Positions 12,450 through 22,937 of a stretch of DNA of 64,000 bases are shown here, piece by piece (positions within the stretch are counted from its first letter, which is position 1; every line of letters starts with the position of its first letter). This DNA comes from Flammula alnicola (Eukaryota; Basidiomycota; Agaricomycetes; Agaricales; Strophariaceae), in assembly GCA_015499995.1 (NCBI GenBank), contig JADNRV010000021.1, positions 248,001-312,000 of the forward strand. Reading direction: 5' to 3'. The notes beneath the pieces are model-generated. The model had not been told where the DNA came from. It worked only from the letters and a program-made list of their open reading frames with translations, and ran no database searches. The translations under genes and the position numbers were made by a program.

Positions 12450-12554
12450 GGGCAACCTGGCCAAACAAAAAGAGCAAAGAGCGAAAAACGAAACGAAAGA
12501 AAAGAGGAAGTTGAAGTGATGCTTCTCCCACCTCGAAGAGCTATGGTATTTATA
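12450..12554 (-). promoter_or_regulatory. promoter/leader of secreted protein B
   Basis: The minus strand shows a clear TATA box (TATAAATA, 12554-12547). About 80 bp downstream is the leader box TTTGGCCAGGTTGCCC (12465-12450), identical to that of gene A at 15 of 16 positions. The sequence between is T/C-rich. A 5'-UTR intron starting near 12375 (GTGAGTGAG) is possible. Confidence 0.6.
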
Positions 12555-13700
12555 CGCCTCGAAAGTCCCTCGACACGTCTGCTTGCCATATGCAAAACTG
12601 GACAAATAGAAAGAAATAACCCACGAAATCGGTAGAACTGTATTTTGATTGGCATTTGTGACAGTAGTAAAGGACTCTGCCACCGCCCATCCAAGGTTTG
12701 GCAGATAGACTCCTGCGAATGCGCTTGTTTGCGATTTTCAAGCTATTATTGGACCTCGAGTGGACGAGAAAGCTTGGGCTTGGCATGCTTGGCATCAAAC
12801 GATCCCTTACCATAACAGGATATTTTGGGTCTATTTTTGGGTTTCCTGTCCATAGGCATCAAAACCGTGTTCTAAAGGCTACTGAGCCCGCATGAAAGTG
12901 TTCAAAATGTCCATGGAAACCAGAAATATCTGTCTATCAATAATTCCTGGTGACTGCTTCGGGTGGGAGAAACTGTCCAGCGGACACGGGTACCATCGAC
13001 TCTACTCATGGGAGTCGGACTGGACGCAATTCAAGTTGCGAATCTGCTGCGACTCGCTGCGACCGCCATAAATTATTGATTTTCCTGGGGAATAAGCGCC
13101 AGTCAGCGATGAATTTGAAGGGGCTAACTGCAGTGTGTTTAGCAGTCGGTGCGTCACAGACTGATTGATCCGGCTCGCCACAATCATGTCACAGGTTCAT
13201 TAAGTCTGGCAGTCGAACTAAGCCACTTTTGACTCTTCCTGATGAATGGGCACAGGCAGCGAGTAATGATGACGAATAGAGATGCGAGACAGCGGGATAT
13301 TATTGATTTTTACCTTGTGGTCCTGTCTGCATCCCGTCCTCTGGGTCAATTCCCTCGGTTTCACTTTTCGTCTTCTTTCGAATTACGGATGTGCGTGGGT
13401 TATCTATTACTTACCTTGTGGATGGCCATGGATCTGACTTTTCCTGACGGGATGTTGGACAGCTGAGCGCATCATTCCAACTTTCATCTCTCATACAAGT
13501 ACCAAGAGAGCAACGCAATAGAGCACCGCAATATAGGAGGCGTAAGGTCTTGAATAGAGTCAGCTCCCTTGGATTTCGGACATGGTACTCAGGATTGTGT
13601 CATTCGATGTCCCATGATTTCCAGTACACTGGATAGTGGGTGGATGAATAATGATAAAATATCCCATTAAAGTACTCTAAAGTTTACAACATCATAGCAA
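12555..13700. other. intergenic, nothing recognised
   Basis: Upstream region of secreted protein B and 3' flank of the J-protein gene. Small reading frames show no motif or splice logic. Confidence 0.5.
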
Positions 13701-15516
13701 TCATAGCTCGTCGTGCGTCGACGACGGTGCTTGAAAAGCGTCCGTTAGTTCTGTGGAAGGAGCATAAAGTCAGCAAACTAGGTCCGATGAAGTACCCGAC
13801 CTCGGGTCGGAAAAGATGAGGAGGAACACGTAAGTTTGTTCCGGTGGAAAGGGGCAACGCGTTTGGTGATAGCACTTACTCCTACGCAACTCTGGCGAGA
13901 CTTCGACAGGCAAAACCACACTGTATTCGACAAACAGATCCCCGTTCGCATCCTTTCGCCAAACGACGGCATTCCCTCTCCTTTAATGACTTGCACAAAC
14001 CCTGGAGTGAGGTACGTTAATAACTCACATTTGTTGCTCTGAGATTTATCGAAGAAGGGCTTACCGGGTTGTGTGACACCTTTTCTCACCAACTGAAGCG
14101 TTCGACCATCCAAGTGCGTGATATTTCTCTCGAATCCAAGCAGAGCCTAGCCGAATTTGTCAGAATTGTCAGATGAATAGAAGCACACATAAATGATGCG
14201 CACCTCATCAACACCTATTGTCTGCTTCCAGTACAAGCTCGTTTCCTTTCTTCTCCAACCACCCTTCTCCTTCTTGCTTCTCACTCTCAAGACAACATCT
14301 CCAGGCTCCCAATCAGGGCTTTCGTCGGCCTCACCCTCAAACACAACTTCATGGCCCTCGGGCATACCGGGCGTGATATCCAGGGTGTAATGGGCTGTAT
14401 GATCGACGACCTTGTGCCCTTGACAATGAGGGCAAACTTTCTTGATAACCTTTCCTCGTCCACCGCACTCGTTACAAGATACTTGGCTCTGGGCGAACAT
14501 ACCAGGGAAGATCTAGAAATAGAGGCTGTTGAAGAGATGCGAAGGTTATAAGTGAACAAGTTGCGTACCTGTTGCTTGACGAGTTTGACACCAGCGCCAT
14601 TGCACCCTGTACACGTGTGAATGTCGCCGTCCGATGCGGCTCCCGATCCTCTACAATGATCACACAGAATACGTTTCTTGATCATAAACTAGATCGCGGA
14701 AAGGTCAATACATGTTTCCGAGTTGCTGGGAAGTCGTAAACTCACGTCTATATTTGCTCCTTGGTATCTGTTGACGAAGTTTCAATAAATCGAAGTGGAG
14801 GCAGAAGGTGGCACGTACATATCCGCGAGCGATACTTCGAATTCAGTCAAAGATGAGGGTCCCCGTCGTACTTGTTGTTGATGGTCTGAATGTCAAACAA
14901 TTCTCGTTAAAACGCGAAATTCATGAGAGAAGAGAGAACACGCACGACCACCAAAGAAGTTGGAGAAGACATCAAATGGGTTTGGTTGATTTTGGCCACC
15001 TTCATGCGCTTTTAGACCTTCCTGTTCCCACCGTATTAAGAAGAATGTAATAGCATACCGCCAGAGCGTCAAGGCTTACCTCTCCGTGTCGATCATATAT
15101 TTGACGTTTCTTGAAATGCAAAGTTATTTGCCGGCTCGAAAGACGCCATTTACAATACTTACTGTGGGATCTGACAAGACCTCATACGCTAAAAAACTCG
15201 GGTTAGGATGTGCCGGACAGCCAGAGGGCAGACGGGTTGTTGGCCTCTCACCTCGCGCAATTTCTACGAATCTATCCTCCGCGTCAGCTTCCTTGTTCTT
15301 ATCCGGATGGTATTTCTTGCTGAGTCTCTTGTACGCAGATCTGATGTCCCTCTCAGAAGCCGACTTGTGCACTATGAGATACACAAAGAAAGTAATTAGC
15401 ACACGCTATCTCGTGCAACGCTGTTAACTTGCCGCACCATCCAAGACTTTGTAAAAGTCGGCCGCGGCAACAAGAGCAACGAGAATAAGAACAACTAGGA
15501 TTATTGGCGATATCAT
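13701..15516 (-). CDS. SCJ1: ER-luminal J-protein (DnaJ/Scj1 type) with HDEL signal
   Basis: Hsp40 co-chaperone that stimulates the ER Hsp70 (BiP/Kar2) during folding and degradation. Landmarks in order are a signal peptide (IILVVLILVALVAAA) running straight into the J-domain start DFYKVLD, the catalytic HPD (KKYHPDKN), a short Gly-containing linker, and a zinc-finger region with CDHCRGSG, CTGCNGAG, CNECGGRG and CPHCQGH (four CxxCxGxG-like repeats). A substrate-binding domain with GERMRTG follows, and the last exon (13765-13701) reads LTDAFQAP...STHDEL then stop. HDEL is the fungal ER-retrieval signal. About ten short introns. The frame breaks at the CCCC run 13940-13943 (plus strand), where one more base restores GERMRTGDLFVEYSVVLP. 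The gene faces the one at 15804 across a 287-bp shared promoter. Confidence 0.9.
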
Positions 15517-15803
15517 GAAGAGAGAAAAAGAGGAAAGCACGGACACAGAGAAAGGGTATGCGGGGAACAGGCTCTACGTTGCACTCAACACCAGACACTT
15601 TCCATAAATTTATGGCATACGTGTCGATCAATGAATGTGATCGAGTACACGTCCCACGTGACATCAAGGCCCATCCGGGCCGGAGAGCTATCAATGTCAC
15701 AATGATACTTCAAAGTAAGCGTAGGAAGCGTCTCAATCCTGTCTCAACCACCACAACCCACAAATCTATTGTACCTAGCAAGCTCAATCACGTCAGGTTA
15801 AAT
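15517..15803. promoter_or_regulatory. divergent promoter with palindrome and ACGT-core sites
   Basis: Lies between the divergent J-protein gene and the intronless gene at 15804. It holds a perfect 14-bp palindrome, CCATAAATTTATGG (15602-15615). About 5-45 bp further on it holds ACGTGT (15619-15624), ACACGT and CACGTG (15655-15660). The arms ACGTGTCGATCA and TGATCG-AGT-ACACGT form an imperfect inverted repeat. ACGT cores are typical bZIP/bHLH sites. Control by the unfolded-protein response is an attractive guess for an ER chaperone but is not shown. Confidence 0.45.
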
Positions 15804-16604
15804 ATGTCTTCGTTTAACCAACGACGGGACGAGGTTTTGACTCCACAGGATGTGTTTGATGTGCGAGGGTATCTTCTGGAGTATATCCCAACGGAACTGG
15901 CAAACCAGATCCTCGACGAGGCTCAGTACTGGCCCAAAGTCTCCTGCAAATACGAGCCTCTTGGTGAGCCGACACTGATGGTCGCCTCCAGGTACCATAT
16001 CGGTACGGAATGCTGCCTCCTGTCACCCAAGATCCCAGAAGTTCGAGACGCCTCGAAGATCGTAAAAGTTTGTTTCAAGATCGAGAGCCGTGACGAAGGA
16101 TGGATCGGGCAGGCTTTACGAGGGCAATACCAGAGGTCTCGGACATGGTCCGAAGCAGCGATAGTCCGGGACTTTAAAGACGAATACGGTGTAAGAGCCG
16201 ACGATGAAACAATTCGACAAGCATTAAGTATTCGCGAGAGACGATCCAAGCAAGGTCCGATTGGTGACTGGAAACTCGAACGTCCTCCTGGACAATGGTT
16301 CTACGGTGCGCTCAGACAAAGTCTAACCCTCGTCAATCTGAACAGGGACTCAGATGTATGGGAGATCCAGCGGAATCTCTGGGGATCCCGACAATGCAGA
16401 CTCCACGAAACTGTCTGGACGAGAGACCTCGATGAAGGTGTTAACGAGGAAGCCCACTTTCAAGCAACAGGGAGCAAGTTGGGTCTTGGATTTGTTCGTT
16501 CTTTGCAGGCCGGAGATAGGATTGCAGTACTAGCCAAAGCACAGTTCCCTGCCTGGATGAATTGGGTGAAAAGCGTCGAGCTCGAAATCTACCTTTCTGA
16601 ATGA
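15804..16604 (+). CDS. conserved fungal protein of unknown function, intronless
   Basis: One uninterrupted 266-residue frame starting at MSSFNQRRDEVLTPQDVFDV. It has an acidic/aromatic N-terminal region with a WPKVSCKYEP segment, a central block KIVKVCFKIESRDEGWIG followed by YQRSRTWSEA, and a C-terminal block QATGSKLGLGFVRSLQAGDRI and FPAWMNWVKSVELEIYL. Proteins with a xVxFxIxSxDQGW-like strand and a Trp-rich second half are common in ascomycetes and basidiomycetes, usually annotated as hypothetical. There is no signal peptide or membrane helix, so it is probably cytosolic or nuclear. The frame is open 246 bp further upstream, but that part overlaps the promoter region, so I prefer the internal start. 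Lack of introns is unusual among its neighbours. Confidence 0.75.
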   Translation: MSSFNQRRDEVLTPQDVFDVRGYLLEYIPTELANQILDEAQYWPKVSCKYEPLGEPTLMVASRYHIGTECCLLSPKIPEVRDASKIVKVCFKIESRDEGWIGQALRGQYQRSRTWSEAAIVRDFKDEYGVRADDETIRQALSIRERRSKQGPIGDWKLERPPGQWFYGALRQSLTLVNLNRDSDVWEIQRNLWGSRQCRLHETVWTRDLDEGVNEEAHFQATGSKLGLGFVRSLQAGDRIAVLAKAQFPAWMNWVKSVELEIYLSE

Positions 16605-16965
16605 TGGTAAATTTGGTATCTGTATTCTAGTCTTATAAACCAGACTCTAGTTAAAAGACCCGTCGTTATATATATTCGAGAGAAGGAGTCTTGTCCTTAC
16701 CCCTGAAGAAAACAGCTGTTTCCGTACGGGACCCTACAGGACCAACTCCATTATTGCAACGTTCTATCTCAAAAGAGTTTCGGGTCTTCAGGCCGCAAGT
16801 ATAAACTTCGTGACAACCACTCAGGCTGCCGTGGCGCAATGAATAGTATGTATTGATCAACGACTGATTCTGAACATAAAATATAGGTTAATTTTACATA
16901 CTCGAGTATACGTACAGTCCGAATGCTGCAAATGTTCATTCAACAAAACAAATAGCAGGCATCAA
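16605..16965. other. intergenic between convergent genes
   Basis: 3' flanks of the intronless gene and the aspartic-protease gene. Nothing else is seen. Confidence 0.55.
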
Positions 16966-19334
16966 TCAATGTGTCCGAACGAATAGCAATGTCCAAATAA
17001 TCAAAATGCAAGGAACCACCATTGTGGAAAGAGGAACACGCAGAGCACGGCCTGCGTTCAAGGCTGGTAAACCAAGTGTCACTGCCGCCATCGAGCGCGA
17101 CGACACAGTTGTCGATATCGCTCCAACCGAGTTCGTCACCACTAACGTGACGACAACAGGAGGGGGCGTGATCCTTGGTAATGCCGACACATTAGCCAGA
17201 AGAGTCTTTTGGCCGAACAGGGCGCTGTAGTTGCTGTTGGCAAGCCCAGAGGACACGATGCCTCCTACGGATGCTGATATGGATGTATTGAGTGCAAATG
17301 GTGGGGTGGTAAAGGATGGTGTAGGGAGGATGAAGTTGGGGAGGGTCGTAGTGAAGGTTTCGGAATTAGAAGACAGGAAGGACAGTATAGCGCTGGAAGT
17401 TTGCGCTTGAGTTATGTTTGTGTCGTTTTGTAGAGAGTATAGACCGATCAGGGGTGGTTCCTTCGCATTGATGCCGAAACTATAAGTTGTCAGTTTGTGT
17501 CAGGATAATGGAACCATCCACTGAGGAATGCATACCTGAAGATTGAGTACACCGTGCGCAGGAAGGCAGTACCTACACGGAAGAGTTAAACGTGTGAAGA
17601 GAGGGAGTGAGAGATAGCGAGATACTAACCCATTTGCCAATCAATGCCATCTGAATTGGGAGGAAGAGACATTGGCCAGGAAAGACACAGATTCGGGTTT
17701 CCGGAAACTGGACCAAGGATATAATCTGTGGGCAATATCGTATAATTCCGTTGTCTGTGAAACAAGATCAGTATCAAAGATCGAGAAGGTAGATGATAGC
17801 TTACCCGAAGGTAAATGTCATCGGAACTGTCGTATCACATGGAAGAGCCCACTGTCCATCCGAATCGACGAGGCGCGCACCGTCAATCATGGAATATATG
17901 CGCGAAACCTAGGCAGGACTGTTACAACTCAGTCTGAATAAAATCAAAGAGATGACGTACATCTTGATATGGTCCATAAATTCCAGGCGCCCCACTGATA
18001 CGCAAGATTCAGACACTTTCCAGTAGAGGCCCACAGCACTAACTCACATGTCGAACAAGGCCAAAGAGGTGTTGCTGATGTTTGCGTATGTGGGTATAGG
18101 AGCAAACTGGGTGCCGTTGACCTACTAAATATTAAGCAAAAACTCTTGCTAAACGAGAAGTACGCCAAAAGCCGCCTTACAGAGACGCCTGCCATAGGGA
18201 TAGCCCATTGCAAATAGGTGGATGCATTATTTTCGACAGAGAAAGGAGGGAATTGGGCAACTTTATTCCACCCTATACGAGTTGTATTTGTCACGATGGC
18301 AGAGTCAATGGCGCCTGAGAAAAAATATCCCATGTCAGCAAATTAGTTAAGATCTTCAGCATATTTCTGTACCTAATGTGAGCACGCCTGTAGAATTCCT
18401 GGTCAAGCTCAAGGCAAACAAGGGATATTCCAACAGGCCTTGGCTTGCTAAGGTGGCGAAGAATGGCGAGGCTGAAACAACGTTCAATGAGTCAAATAAG
18501 TTGACCAAATGACAGAAGGATTACGAACAGTTAAAAGATGGACCAGAGATCGAGGACAAACGAGGAAATCCCAGTCCTAATATCCCACTGGTTTGATCCG
18601 TGAGAGACACGTTAGAATTGGTTACAACGCCTGAACCGAAAAATCGAGCTTTGAGGACGAGTCCGAGAACAACGAAAGATGACCAACGCACCGAATGCTT
18701 GATTGGCAAGAGTCAAGTTAGACAATGCGATAGTTTCTTTGGCAACAAATCCTGACGCAACTGTGATGTCAAAACAAGGAAGACGGTCAGGATACATCCC
18801 CGAGGTGCGTGGTTTTTCACGTACATGTGCCGTCTGCATACTGAGCATTGAAAGCCGTAGCATTGTTGCCCACAGAAACGAAGGTGGGACTCTGGAATGC
18901 CAATGGGTATCGAGGAACCTTTCTACAAGAATCCGTCACGCAGTCGGATGAAACGAGCCATAGATCCGACGAAGCGGTATCCAAAACGACACGGAAGTTG
19001 AGGCCTCCTGCCTCGATGATAGTGTAGTACGACCTGTTCAGAATCATAATTCGCAATGTGGAAAAGGAAGAAGAGAACAAAAGACGTACTCCCGGTCCGA
19101 CGAGAGCGACACCGTGCTCAACCCCGCTCCAAAGGTGGTATTATCTGCAGGCGACCGTGCTTGTAGGGTCTGAATCGGAACGTTGAGAGGATCCGAGCGG
19201 GCTCGAGCGAGCAGACGAGCACCGTCCGAGGCACCCTCTGCCGCTGCGCCTGCCGCATGGAGCAAAAAGACGAGAACGAACCAAAGACGAGGAATATGGG
19301 AAACTAGGCACAGCGGACCGAACGAGGAGCGCAT
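16966..19334 (-). CDS. pepsin-type aspartic protease (A1 family), C-terminally anchored
   Basis: Secreted pepsin-like endopeptidase gene with about ten exons, every junction tested in phase. An N-terminal hydrophobic signal (LWFVLVFLLHAAGAAAEG) is followed by a short propeptide. The first catalytic motif reads VVLDTASSDLW (D-T-A-S in place of D-T-G-S). The flap/core region has YADGT and TSGILGLGFP. The second catalytic motif, assembled across the intron ending near 17998, reads ALFDIGAPGIYGP (D-I-G in place of D-T-G). The terminal lobe has WALPCDTTVPMTFTFG and TAFLRTVYSIFSFGI. A Ser/Thr-rich stretch and a terminal hydrophobic helix (STMVVPCILIIWTLLFV) suggest a GPI anchor or membrane tail. 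Homologs with DTASS are common in basidiomycetes, so activity is likely but unproven. The unusual second motif deserves checking. Confidence 0.85.
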
Positions 19335-20046
19335 GGCATGTAGTTGGATAGCTTGCTCTCTTGTCTTGTGGGTGGTTTCCTACAATCCCGAAGACATTAA
19401 TGGTGTGGTTTGGTTGCTCAAGTTCCTTGTTGACGGAATGGCACTCGGTGAGAAAAATTGGCTCCGCGTGAGTGGTTACGAGACGAAAATATGCAAAAAA
19501 TGACAAGGCCTAGACGGTGGACAAAGAGAGAAGAACCAAGAAAGCGGAAATAATACGGGAGCCAACGATTGTGGACGGTTACAGCGAAATGGCCATGGCT
19601 GCCCGTCTCATAAGTACTTTGCTAATTTAGCAGCACTCTGGCCGCTCACAACCCATTTCCTGTTTTAGAACAAACCGCTGAGCAACGCAAACAGCATCAC
19701 ATCTGCAACACGTCAATGTAGATATGCATGGTGGTCTTGATATCAGTGTACTTTAGCAATGGATTCGAAAGAAAAATATAATGAACACAACAGAGTTTTA
19801 GGGCGCGTGTTACACAGTTAAATTGATACATCCGATATAAACAAGAACGGGAAGAAGAGAAATTTCAAGGATATAAAGAGGTTGTAATAAGAAATAACGA
19901 ACGATATCAAAACACCGGACTCGGAGCAAAGAAGATAGGACGCGGACGTAATCAAAGGTGGCGCCGGAATAAGAAATAAAGACAAAGACGAAAGACGAAT
20001 ATAAGAAGAAAAAAATGAAGTATAGCAGGCAAGAAGCCTGACCAAA
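19335..20046. other. intergenic, nothing recognised
   Basis: Upstream region of the protease gene and 3' flank of the RasGAP gene. Purine-rich on the plus strand near 19960-20020. No gene is seen. Confidence 0.55.
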
Positions 20047-22937
20047 TCACCGCTTTGCGAAAACTTTCTTCAGCAAGCCCAACACCTTGGGTACGTTCAG
20101 TTGGACATATTCCAAATCCAACAAATGCTTGTTGTCTTTTTGCTGTGGCACAACAAAAACACACCATGTCAGCGTCGGTCGAACAGCGGCCTCTCGGGAA
20201 GAAAAAATGAAGAAAAAAGATGGCCGCCAACACTTACTTTTTCCAACAAGTCATCGATCTTGAGATCCATTTCCAGGATAGCCTTTTCGCGACCTTTGTA
20301 ATGTAGTGCAATGATGAAAGTTCCAGGGGTCGGTGACGTGATGTTGAAGTAGATATTCGGACGCCTGTGACGAGGGGGAAAGCACGCGGTTAGCACGCGT
20401 CCCGGGTGTTCGGAGTACATGGGACAGTCATAAGGAATGAAAATCAGGGACCCACCGATTATCAGGCACATTACTCTCCACGATAATCCCTTCTTTCTCC
20501 AATTGCGCATGTGTGAACCTGTACGGACCAAGAACCACTGCCTTCGCAGGCTTCTTCTCCTTGCCGCCGACGGTAACGACACCCACCCCGTCGTGCTGCC
20601 CTTCTCCTTGGACGCCGTCAGACGTACATTCTGGAGATACGCCTTGTACTGCTCCAGCTGCGAGCGCATATAGTTGTTGTGGTCGCAGATCGTCTTGTAT
20701 ACAGCATCCAACGATTTTGTCTCCAGCACGACCTTCTCTCGGAGATTTCCAAGATGCACAAGTTCCGCAGCAACTTCCTCTTGCATCAGCTTGTACCCGT
20801 CTGAGGCTTCAACGATCTTCTGCTCTTCCAGTTCCCGCAGCATCTCCTTGACTTTGATGCCTTTCCGAACGAGAACAGCATCCTTCGTTGTCGCGGCCCG
20901 TTCGGCGATTGCAGCGAGGTTATACGGTAGTTTATTCGCGACGTTGGGCAGAGAACGGATCAGCTGCACGAAGATGGATTTAGTCTCCATGTAAAGCATG
21001 TCACTCGACGACACTGAATCCATAAGGGCACTCTGGATGTCGTGAACTGGTGTTTCCCAACGGCTGTACAGGTTGAGTTCTATCGTCCGATTTTCCTTGC
21101 GAGGTACCTGTGGAGGAGCAGGCCTAATTCGTCGGTCAGGATGCGTAGATGTTGTTTGTCGTTTGGCGACTAAAATATGAGGAATAAATTTAAAAAGCGA
21201 CAACTGTGGAGGAGATATAGCTTACCAAGTCTCGATATGCTGAAGAATCAGGGAATGCGTGTTGTACAACTCATTCAACGTGATATGAATCATGAGATCC
21301 TTCTTGGACAGTGCCATATATTGATCCATCTGTAATGTACGGTCAATATTGTCATGAACGCAGTAATCGAAAGCACAAACCTCAAGAGTATCATAGAAAT
21401 CTCCAACTTCGCACAGGTTGTTGAGGAATTGGTTGATGCGAGCCTTGTTATTCTCAACAAAAGGGTTGAGGGTCATCATGTAGGCCTCCTTCGCATATGA
21501 AGGTTTGTTGGCAAGGTTTTGGAGCATTTTTGCGATCTGTGAATGGCATTTAAAACTCAGCAGCTACAAAACAACGCTGGGAACACACCAGTGTCAGGGT
21601 TCGACGAGGATGTTTTGCTGGTACACCTTCAACAAGCATGTACGCTTGTGGTGTCACAATTGCAGGGTTGATGAAACGGAGGAAGAAGAAACCGCCAATA
21701 AGTGAACAAATAGCATAGTCAGTAGCTTCGGGGTATTTTCGCTGTCATTGAAGAAAGAAATTAGCAATTATGAAGGTAGTTGAGCATTGATCACCTACTC
21801 GTGTCAAACTACGAATTTGTTTACAGATCCACCTTATGCCGTAAGGTACACTTTCCATACTCTCAATGATCGTCAGCAAAAAGCTGTTGGCGATCTCCAT
21901 GAGCATAGTTAGACGAGGAGCAATGATGGCCTGAACATCGGGATTTTCGGCTGCAATTTCTGGTGCCACGCCCCGAGGCAAGTTTGGAGGAAGAGACCCT
22001 GTCTCTTCCTCGATCTGATTAATCATTTGCTCGTAAACCTGATAAGGAGAAGAAAATTAACGCCGGTGATAAACATGTGAATCACTTTTTGTATGTACCT
22101 TTACGGGATTGATTTCGAGGTTAAGGTCTTTATGTTCAATTAGGCTATTGATACGCTCAGCCAAGACACTCTTGAGGTAACTCTGTCCAGGGCCACGGCG
22201 GGTATAGGTCGTCATCATGCGAGAAACAGGGGTATTGGCGCGAAGTAGCGAGCCGAACTCGGTGGCCGTTTCAAATTGAGCGGAGAGTACGCTCTGGAAC
22301 ATCGTGAGGAGGAGATGCTCTTCTCTGCTTTCGTATTGGTTTCCGTAAAGTGTGAACATGACTGTTTGGAGGAGGGTGTCGATTTCGGAGAGAGATACAA
22401 GTCGGCAAAGCGCTGCGATGTGCCGCGGCTCGATTGGAGGAGGAAAAAGAGATTAGAGTATTGTTGGATTTTGCGGTCGTCTGGGTAGTGGCCTTCTGTC
22501 GGATCAACTTCTTCCAAAGTTCGTTCAACTTCGCGTTGCTATACAACCACCATTATTCAGTAAAAAAAAATACATATAAAATATAATGGGGTTTTGCTTA
22601 CTTCATCCAATGCCATCCGATTCTGAATGAGCAATGCGATCCGAGAGTCGAGGTAACGCACATCTCGCTCAAGAACGAAATTCTTTTTCGACTGCGCAGA
22701 AATCTTGCCCTTCAGATCCCGGAGACGCTTCTGGGCTACATTTCGAAATTTAGACTGTATATTAAGGCATAAAAAGAGTAAAAAAGACGAACCTCGCGCC
22801 AAATCATCTTCAACTTCAACATCCTGCTCGGCCGCCATACTAAAGAGCGCCGTAACGCTGTAGCGATTGGTGTTCCTGTTAGTGAGGCGCCTGGGCGATG
22901 ACATGCCCGGCGATGAAGGCTGCTCAGGATAAGACAT
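20047..22937 (-). CDS. Ras GTPase-activating protein (Gap1/Sar1 type)
   Basis: RasGAP of the fission-yeast Gap1 group, which switches off Ras at the membrane. The N-terminus ([18 protein letters not shown]) leads into a coiled-coil ([19 protein letters not shown]). The GAP domain has [19 protein letters not shown] (the start of the catalytic fold), [12 protein letters not shown] with the catalytic-loop arginine region, and the signature [16 protein letters not shown] RasGAP C-terminal domain ([29 protein letters not shown]) and a coiled-coil end ([20 protein letters not shown]) follow, with stop at 20049-20047. About ten introns. The frame slips at 22430/22431 (LLQS to EPRHIAAL) and at the CCCC run 20586-20589 (KGSTTG to VGVVTVGG); one added base repairs each. 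No calponin-homology or IQ motifs are seen, which argues against a full IQGAP. Confidence 0.88.
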
